Assembly (NCBI RefSeq): GCF_046297595.1
Contig: NZ_JBKBHT010000001.1
Coordinates: forward strand, 124,001 to 188,000
Length of the DNA stretch: 64,000 bases
Origin: Ferrovibrio sp046297595
GTDB taxonomy: Bacteria; Pseudomonadota; Alphaproteobacteria; Ferrovibrionales; Ferrovibrionaceae
Direction: 5' to 3'
Shown: piece by piece, positions 59,078-64,000 of the stretch
How the letters are laid out: every line of letters begins with the position of its first letter
How positions within the stretch are numbered: the stretch's first letter is position 1
Translations under genes and position numbers: made by a program
The notes under the pieces: generated by a model
Told to the model about the DNA's origin: nothing
The model's database searches: none
The model's input: only the letters and a program-made list of their open reading frames with translations

Positions 59078-59542
59078 TCAGGCGCAGCAGGATTGCACAG
59101 TTTTGACAACAGGTTTGGCTGGCCGTGCGGCACAACATGTGCCCTCGGCCTTCTCGGCAGCGGTAGCCGCGCCATAAACAGTACTCTCGCCATGGGTCAG
59201 AAATGTTTCCCAGGCGATGCCCTGGGGATCGCTGATCCAGCTTTTTTCAGATTCGGCGTAACAGCAGGTGACGCGCCCCTGCTCCAGCACCGGTGCATCG
59301 GCCTGTTTCAGGCGGGCATAGACTTCGTGCAATTCGGCTTCGTCCTCCACCTGGATTCCCAGATGATCGATGCCGTGCTTGGTGCCGCGCGCCGCGATAG
59401 CGAAATTCACCCGCGGATCTTCCAGCATCCATTTGGCGTAATCGGGTTTGCGCACCGTCGGTTCGGCGGCGAACAGGGCCGAATAGAACCGGATCGACTC
59501 ATCGAGACTCTCAACCGCGACGTTGACGTGCAGGCGCTTCAT
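59078..59542 (-). CDS. arsI: ArsI-like vicinal-oxygen-chelate protein, putative C-As lyase
   Basis: A 154-residue VOC-fold protein. The family pattern is RLHVNVAVESLDESIRFYS, HLGIQVED with His60 and the pair Cys93-Cys94 in GRVTCCYAESEKSW, with Glu112 in GIAWETF; these correspond to the Fe ligands and arsenic-binding vicinal cysteines of ArsI, which cleaves organoarsenicals. The C-terminal tail is Cys-rich (GTCCAAR, SCCA), which may also bind metal. It overlaps arsR by 32 bases. A CadI-like role in other metals is an alternative. Confidence 0.83.
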   Translation of the reverse strand: MKRLHVNVAVESLDESIRFYSALFAAEPTVRKPDYAKWMLEDPRVNFAIAARGTKHGIDHLGIQVEDEAELHEVYARLKQADAPVLEQGRVTCCYAESEKSWISDPQGIAWETFLTHGESTVYGAATAAEKAEGTCCAARPAKPVVKTVQSCCA

Positions 59543-59882
59543 CGGAAGGCTCCTTGGCAGGGGAAACGGACGGCTGGCAGACTGGCGCGCAAACCGTGGT
59601 GCCGCCGCAGCAGTTTTCAGTGAGGAAGGCGACCAGATCGTTCACCGCCATGAAATCGGCGGCATAGAACAACTGCCGCCCCACGCGGCGCTGGGTGATC
59701 AGGCCGGCATGCAGCAATTGCTGCAGGTGGAAGGTGAGCGACGACGGCACGATGCCAAGCTGTTCGGCCAACATGCCGGCCGGCAGGCCGTCCGGCCCCT
59801 GCCGCACCAGCAGGCGATAGGCCGCCAGCCGGTTTTCATGGGCCAGCGCGCCAAGGGCGGCAATGGCAGGTTTGGTTTCCAT
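59511..59882 (-). CDS. arsR: ArsR family arsenical-responsive repressor
   Basis: A 123-residue winged-helix repressor. The helix-turn-helix spans LAEQLGIVPSSLTFHLQQLLHAG and the wing is LITQRRVGRQLFYAADF. The As(III)-binding cysteines are C-terminal: Cys91, Cys92 and Cys98 (pattern CC-x5-C) with Cys102, similar to the Acidithiobacillus-type ArsR. ATG 59882 has GGAG seven bases upstream; a GTG at 59888 is less likely. It leads the ars operon and has a perfect palindrome in its promoter. Confidence 0.92.
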   Translation of the reverse strand: METKPAIAALGALAHENRLAAYRLLVRQGPDGLPAGMLAEQLGIVPSSLTFHLQQLLHAGLITQRRVGRQLFYAADFMAVNDLVAFLTENCCGGTTVCAPVCQPSVSPAKEPSDEAPARQRRG

Positions 59883-59892
59883 GCTCACGCTC

Positions 59893-59912
59893 CGATATTA
59901 CGAATAATATCG
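59893..59912. promoter_or_regulatory. Palindromic ArsR operator
   Basis: CGATATT (59893-59899) and AATATCG (59906-59912) are perfect 7-base arms around a six-base centre, lying 11 bases before the arsR start codon. An ArsR-family site of this size and AT-rich content is usual. Binding is inferred from position. Confidence 0.7.
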
Positions 59913-59939
59913 AAATATAGAGCCTGCTCGTCGGAGTCA

Positions 59940-59961
59940 ACGATATTTTGAAGAAAATCGT
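59940..59961. promoter_or_regulatory. Second inverted repeat before the ars operon
   Basis: ACGAT at 59940 and ATCGT at 59957-59961 bracket an inverted repeat ACGATATTTTGAAGAAAATCGT, given here by its ends only in arms ACGATATTTT and AAAATCGT (one-base mismatch in length). It lies 17 bases beyond the end of mltG, so it may be a weak terminator for mltG or a second operator. Confidence 0.4.
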
Positions 59962-59978
59962 ACTATCTGAAAGGCAGT

Positions 59979-60956
59979 TCAGCGCCGCTGGCTTGCGCGA
60001 TAGGCGGCCACGTTGCGCAGGTGTTGGTCGTAGGTCTGGGCAAACAGGTGCCCGCCCTTCCCGTCTGCCACGAAGAACAGGAAATCGTGGCTTTCGGGCT
60101 GAAGCGTGGCCGCCAGACTGGCCCGGCCCGGATGGTTGATCGGCGTGGGCGGCAGGCCGTCGCTGGTATAGGTGTTCCAGGGACTGGGCCGGGCGAGATC
60201 GTCGCGGCTGAGCGGCCGTTCCAGTTCCTTCTCGCCCCGGGTGATGCCATAGGCCACCGTGGGGTCGGCCTGCAGCCGCATGCCGCGTTTCAGGCGGTTC
60301 AGGTAGACACCAGCCACCCGGGGCCGCTCAGCCGCCAGGGGCGTTTCCGCCTCCACGATCGAGGCCAGGATCATCGCCTGGCCCGGATCAGCCAGCGGCA
60401 GACCGGCGGCCCGCCTGCCCCATAATCCGGCCAGCAATTCATCGCGCGCCTTGCGCATGCGTGCCACCAGTTCGGGGCGGCTGTCGCCGTATACATAGTG
60501 ATAAGTCTCGGGCAGCAGGCTGCCTTCCGGGATCGCTTCGACCGGCCAGGCGCCGGTCATGGCCTCGGCCGCTTCGACCAGCCGCCGGATTTCGGCGCTG
60601 GTCTGCCCTTCGGGGATGGTCAGGCGGCGCACCAGCACGCGTCCAGCGGCGATCCGCTCCAGCACGGCGCGTGGGCTTTCGGCCGGGGGAAACTGATATT
60701 CGCCAGCCTTCAGCGCGGCAGACAGGCCGCCCTGCCAGACGGCCAGTTCCAGCAGGCGGGCATGATCCACCACACCGGCCTCGGTCAGACGCTGGGCAAT
60801 ACCCGAGACGCCGGTGCCGCGAGGCACAAGAACAACGGCTTCGCGCTGTCCCGGTCCCGGCGCGTCTAGCCAGGATAGGAACCAGACATAGCCGCCGGCG
60901 CAGGCCAGCGCCGCCGCCAGCAGAACCGCCAGCAGCGCGCGCGTGAGCGGCTTCAT
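59979..60956 (-). CDS. mltG: Endolytic peptidoglycan transglycosylase MltG
   Basis: Membrane-anchored enzyme that cleaves nascent peptidoglycan strands to set their length. The 325-residue protein has an N-terminal anchor (LLAVLLAAALACAGGYVWFL), a LysM-like region around LVPRGTGVSGIAQRL, and the catalytic YceG region with Glu in ILASIVEAETPLA followed by GVYLNRLKRGMRLQADPTVAYG and LPPTPINHPG. It follows fabF by nine bases. In most relatives mltG is followed by yicC; here an ars block intervenes. Confidence 0.95.
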   Translation of the reverse strand: MKPLTRALLAVLLAAALACAGGYVWFLSWLDAPGPGQREAVVLVPRGTGVSGIAQRLTEAGVVDHARLLELAVWQGGLSAALKAGEYQFPPAESPRAVLERIAAGRVLVRRLTIPEGQTSAEIRRLVEAAEAMTGAWPVEAIPEGSLLPETYHYVYGDSRPELVARMRKARDELLAGLWGRRAAGLPLADPGQAMILASIVEAETPLAAERPRVAGVYLNRLKRGMRLQADPTVAYGITRGEKELERPLSRDDLARPSPWNTYTSDGLPPTPINHPGRASLAATLQPESHDFLFFVADGKGGHLFAQTYDQHLRNVAAYRASQRR

Positions 60957-60965
60957 CGTTTGGAT

Positions 60966-62243
60966 TTAACCTTCGTAGCACTTCAGCACGAGCGAAGCAT
61001 TGGTGCCGCCGAACCCAAAAGAGTTCGACAGCGCCGCGCGCACGTCGCGCTGCTTGGCCTTGTGCGGCACCAGATCGAGGCCAACCGCCACGTCGCTGGG
61101 ATCGTCCAGGTTCAGGGTCGGCGGCACGATGCCGGTCTTGATCGCGAGCGTCGAGAAGATCGCTTCCACCGCGCCGGCAGCACCGAGCAGATGGCCGATC
61201 GACGACTTGGTGGACGACATCGACAGGCTGCCCATGGCATTGCCGAACAGTCGCTTCACCGCACCCAGTTCGATCTCGTCGCCCAGCGGCGTCGAGGTAC
61301 CGTGCGCGTTGACGTAATCGATATCGGACGGCTGCATGCCGGCACGCTTCAACGCCATCTGCATGCAGCGGAAGGCGCCGTCGCCGCTCTCGTGCGGGGC
61401 GGTGATGTGATAGGCATCGCCCGACAGGCCATAGCCAACCACTTCAGCGTAAATCGTGGCACCGCGGCGCTTGGCATGCTCGAGTTCCTCAAGCACCACG
61501 ACGCCGGCACCCTCGCCCATCACGAAACCGTCGCGGCCCTTGTCCCAGGGACGCGAGCCCTTGGTCGGCTCGTCGTTGAAACCGGTGGACAGCGCGCGGG
61601 CCGCGCAGAAGCCGGCCACGCCGAGCGGGCCAATGGTGGCTTCGGCACCGCCGGCCACCATGACGTCGGCGTCGTCCCACATGATCAGACGAGCGGCATC
61701 GCCGATGGCATGGGCACCGGTCGAGCAGGCCGTCACTACAGCGTGGTTCGGGCCCTTGAAGCCGTATTCGATGGAAACGTGACCGGACACCAGATTGATC
61801 AGGCGCCCGGGCACGAAGAACGGGCTGATGCGGCGATGGCCCTTTTCCTTGAGCGTGATCGCCGCCTCTTCGATGCCGTTGAGGCCGCCGATGCCGGAAC
61901 CGATCAGCACGCCGGTACGGCAGCGCTGCTCCTCATCGGCCGGCACCCAGCCGGAATCCTTCACGGCCTGTTTCGCCGCCGCCAAGCCGAAGACGATGAA
62001 ATCGTCAACGCGCTTGCGCTCCTTGGCTTCCATCCATTCGTCGGGATCGAAGGCATCGGCACGATCAGGAAAATCCGCTTTCAACGGCACCTGACCGGCA
62101 ATACGCGCCGGCATTTCGGAGGCGTCGAAACGGGTGATCTTACCAAGGCCGGACTCGCCGTTGATCAACCGGGTCCAAGTCGCTTCCACGCCGCAAGCGA
62201 GCGGCGTAACCAGGCCGAGGCCGGTGACGACGACACGACGCAT
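60966..62243 (-). CDS. fabF: 3-oxoacyl-ACP synthase II
   Basis: Elongating condensing enzyme of type II fatty acid synthesis. The 425-residue protein starts MRRVVVTGLGLVTPLA; the nucleophile Cys is in VVTACSTGAHAIGDAA, and the two catalytic histidines are in NAHGTSTPLGD and SIGHLLGAAGAVEA. Full length. It lies 61 bases after acpP in the usual acpP-fabF order. Confidence 0.98.
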   Translation of the reverse strand: MRRVVVTGLGLVTPLACGVEATWTRLINGESGLGKITRFDASEMPARIAGQVPLKADFPDRADAFDPDEWMEAKERKRVDDFIVFGLAAAKQAVKDSGWVPADEEQRCRTGVLIGSGIGGLNGIEEAAITLKEKGHRRISPFFVPGRLINLVSGHVSIEYGFKGPNHAVVTACSTGAHAIGDAARLIMWDDADVMVAGGAEATIGPLGVAGFCAARALSTGFNDEPTKGSRPWDKGRDGFVMGEGAGVVVLEELEHAKRRGATIYAEVVGYGLSGDAYHITAPHESGDGAFRCMQMALKRAGMQPSDIDYVNAHGTSTPLGDEIELGAVKRLFGNAMGSLSMSSTKSSIGHLLGAAGAVEAIFSTLAIKTGIVPPTLNLDDPSDVAVGLDLVPHKAKQRDVRAALSNSFGFGGTNASLVLKCYEG

Positions 62244-62304
62244 GGCTGAACCTTTCGAGACGAATAAAAGGAAATAAAGAGCGCGGCGGCGGCGTCAGCC
62301 GGGC

Positions 62305-62544
62305 TTACGACGCCGAACGCTCCTTGATGAAGTCGATCGCGTCCTTGACGGTCAGGATCTTCTCGGCGGCATCGTCGGGGATCTCAACGCCGAACTCTTC
62401 TTCGAACGCCATCACCAGCTCGACCGTGTCCAAGCTGTCGGCGCCCAGGTCGTCGATGAAGCTCGCGTTCTCGGTGACCTTTTCTTCCTCGACGCCCAGA
62501 TGCTCGACGACGATCTTCTTCACGCGCTCAGCAATGTCGCTCAT
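62305..62544 (-). CDS. acpP: Acyl carrier protein
   Basis: Carries growing acyl chains on 4'-phosphopantetheine attached to Ser37 in the motif GADSLDTVELVMAFEEEFG. The 79-residue acidic protein is typical in length and sequence (SDIAERVKKIVVEHLGVEEE). It lies between fabG and fabF; the 144-base gap to fabG probably contains its own promoter, matching its high expression in other bacteria. Confidence 0.99.
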   Translation of the reverse strand: MSDIAERVKKIVVEHLGVEEEKVTENASFIDDLGADSLDTVELVMAFEEEFGVEIPDDAAEKILTVKDAIDFIKERSAS

Positions 62545-62688
62545 TTCCTAAATCCTTGTGGTTGTGGCTGCCCGCACCGCGCCTGAAGCGGCGGCAGCCG
62601 GCAGATGGGGGCCTCCCTTAGCATAGAAACCCCGCGCTTCCAAGCTGTTCCCAAACGGCGGGAAAGGCTGATTCGGTGCCGGATTTCC

Positions 62689-63429
62689 TTAGGAAATCAT
62701 GGCCATGCCGCCGTTAACATGCAAGGTCTGTCCGGTCACGTAGGCGGCTTCTTCCGAGGCCAGATAAACCACCGCAGCGGCGATTTCCGGGCTCTGGCCG
62801 AGTCGACCCGCCGGAATCTTCTGGGAAATCATTTCCTTCTGCTGGTCGGACAGCACATCGGTCATCGCGGTCTGGATGAAACCGGGGGCGACGCAGTTCG
62901 CCGTGATGTTGCGGGAAGCCACTTCCTGGGCCAGCGACTTGGTCATCCCGGTCAGGCCGGCCTTGGCGGCGGCGTAATTGAGCTGCCCCGGATTGCCGGT
63001 CGCGCCGACCACCGAGGTGATGCTGATGATGCGGCCCCAGCGGCGCTTCATCATGCCCTTCAGGCTGGCCCGGGCCAGACGGAAAGCCGCCGTCAGGTTG
63101 ACGTCCAGCACGGTCTGCCAGTCCTCGTCCTTCATGCGCATGGCCAGGCCATCGCGGGTGATGCCGGCATTGTTGACCAGGATATCCACCTGGCCCATGG
63201 CGGCCTCGGCCTGGCCGATCAGGCTATTCACCGCATCAGCATCGCCCAGATTGCAGGGCAACACATGCACACGGCTGCCCAGCTTGGCCGCAACCTCCTG
63301 CAGAACGGCTTCGCGGGTGCCCGACAGGCCCACGGTGGCGCCCTGGGCATGCAGGGCGGCGGCGATGGCCCCGCCGATACCGCCGGTGGCGCCGGTGACG
63401 AGGGCAAATTTGCCGGTCAGGTCGAACAT
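62689..63429 (-). CDS. fabG: 3-oxoacyl-ACP reductase
   Basis: NADPH-dependent SDR that reduces 3-oxoacyl-ACP in fatty acid synthesis. The 246-residue protein has ALVTGATGGIGGAIAAAL, NNAGITRDGL and the Ser-Tyr-Lys catalytic set in ITSVVGATGNPGQLNYAAAKAG. It ends NGGMAMIS, typical of FabG. It is 31 bases after fabD. Confidence 0.98.
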   Translation of the reverse strand: MFDLTGKFALVTGATGGIGGAIAAALHAQGATVGLSGTREAVLQEVAAKLGSRVHVLPCNLGDADAVNSLIGQAEAAMGQVDILVNNAGITRDGLAMRMKDEDWQTVLDVNLTAAFRLARASLKGMMKRRWGRIISITSVVGATGNPGQLNYAAAKAGLTGMTKSLAQEVASRNITANCVAPGFIQTAMTDVLSDQQKEMISQKIPAGRLGQSPEIAAAVVYLASEEAAYVTGQTLHVNGGMAMIS

Positions 63430-63460
63430 CGCTTCAGTCTCCTAATGAGGACGGTCTGTT

Positions 63461-64000
63461 TCAGAGGGCCTTGGCCCAGGCTTCCAGCTCGGCCGGCGAG
63501 CCAACGCTGAGCGGCTCGATTTCCTTGTCGATGCGCTTCACCAGGCCGGCCAGCACCTTGCCCGAGCCCAGCTCTACCACCTGCGCCACACCTTGGGATT
63601 TCAGCCACAACACGCCTTCGCGCCAGCGCACCAGACCCGTCACCTGCTGCACCAGCAGCTTCTTGATGTCTTCAGGGTTGGATTCGCCCCTGGCCGTCAC
63701 GTTGGACACGATCGGCAGTTTGGGCGCCTTCAGCGCCACCTTGCCCAGCGCCTCGGCCATGGCATCGGCAGCCGGCTGCATCATCGCGCAATGGAACGGC
63801 GCACTGACAGGCAGCAGCATGGCCCGCTTCACGCCCTTGGCCTTGGCCACCTCGATGGCGCGCTCGACGGCGCTTTTCTTGCCCGAGATCACCACCTGGC
63901 CGCCGCCATTGTCGTTGGCGCAGCCGACGACTTCGCCCTGCTGCGCTTCCGCCACGACCTGTTCGGCCAGATCAAGCTCGGCACCCAGCAGAGCGGCCAT
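63461..64000 (-). CDS. fabD: Malonyl-CoA:ACP transacylase, C-terminal part (runs off the window)
   Basis: Loads malonyl from CoA onto ACP. The visible 179 residues are the C-terminal region, with the catalytic His in MLLPVSAPFHCAMMQPAA, a GRQ-less mid-part and VVELGSGKVLAGLVKRI near the end. The nucleophile Ser in GHSxG is beyond the window edge. The first codon in the window is an internal Met. It heads the fabD-fabG-acpP-fabF order. Confidence 0.95.
   Translation of the reverse strand: MAALLGAELDLAEQVVAEAQQGEVVGCANDNGGGQVVISGKKSAVERAIEVAKAKGVKRAMLLPVSAPFHCAMMQPAADAMAEALGKVALKAPKLPIVSNVTARGESNPEDIKKLLVQQVTGLVRWREGVLWLKSQGVAQVVELGSGKVLAGLVKRIDKEIEPLSVGSPAELEAWAKAL

Overview
The window is chromosomal DNA of a high-GC alphaproteobacterium, most likely Rhodospirillales-like (inferred from gene content and order; no rRNA is present to confirm it). 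Supporting signs are the aroQ-accB-accC-aat run beside DUF2155, MlaD and NDUFA12 genes, an Hda-type DnaA regulator, a DUF4169 gene, pepA-holC opposite lptF-lptG-lptD-surA-pdxA-rsmA, and the order fabD-fabG-acpP-fabF-mltG ... yicC-gmk. Nearly all of it is housekeeping sequence. I saw no tRNA, rRNA, CRISPR array, prophage or insertion sequence.

Layout. 1-5.2 kb: cell-wall sugar synthesis (glmU-glmS), phosphoglycolate phosphatase, a zeta-class GST (maiA), a one-piece ThiS-ThiG fusion and a DedA protein. 5.2-9.1 kb: tyrosine/homogentisate catabolism (MarR regulator, hpd, hmgA, fumarylacetoacetase) with a clear palindromic operator and two dispersed palindromic (REP-like) elements. 9.2-13.4 kb: SRPBCC, GST, an AT-rich orphan, an MBL hydrolase and a 492-residue unknown protein. 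13.8-18.9 kb: aroQ-accBC-aat facing DUF2155, MlaD, NDUFA12 and a DUF2059-like gene. 19.1-22.8 kb: B12-dependent ribonucleotide reductase with three evenly spaced NrdR-like boxes upstream. 23-27.6 kb: a triplicated-repeat unknown protein, a 55-residue small ORF, DUF533/TerB, CAP-domain, esterase and MarC genes. 27.6-40 kb: aspS, rnd, ppk-ppx, sixA, DUF4169, hdaA, an AI-2E family permease, DUF2066 and purM-purN.

40-42.5 kb is the main accessory patch: an AT-rich PIN-like orphan, a TumE/TumA-type toxin-antitoxin pair with a perfect palindrome over the toxin start codon, and about 200 bp of tandem 10-bp units that change consensus halfway without losing register. After this come ndk, an ABC-F ATPase, a small lipoprotein, holC-pepA, the envelope-assembly operon (lptF, lptG, lptD, surA, pdxA, rsmA) and gmk-yicC. 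An SDR gene and an arsenic operon (arsR-arsI-arsC-acr3) then separate yicC from mltG, fabF, acpP, fabG and fabD, genes that are usually contiguous.

The candidates for undescribed biology are modest: the two unknown proteins with a 55-residue ORF and structured spacer beside one of them, the PIN-like orphan next to the toxin pair, the phase-locked decamer array, and the 46-bp-periodic boxes before nrdJ. None is a multi-gene defence or biosynthetic system that I can demonstrate from sequence alone.
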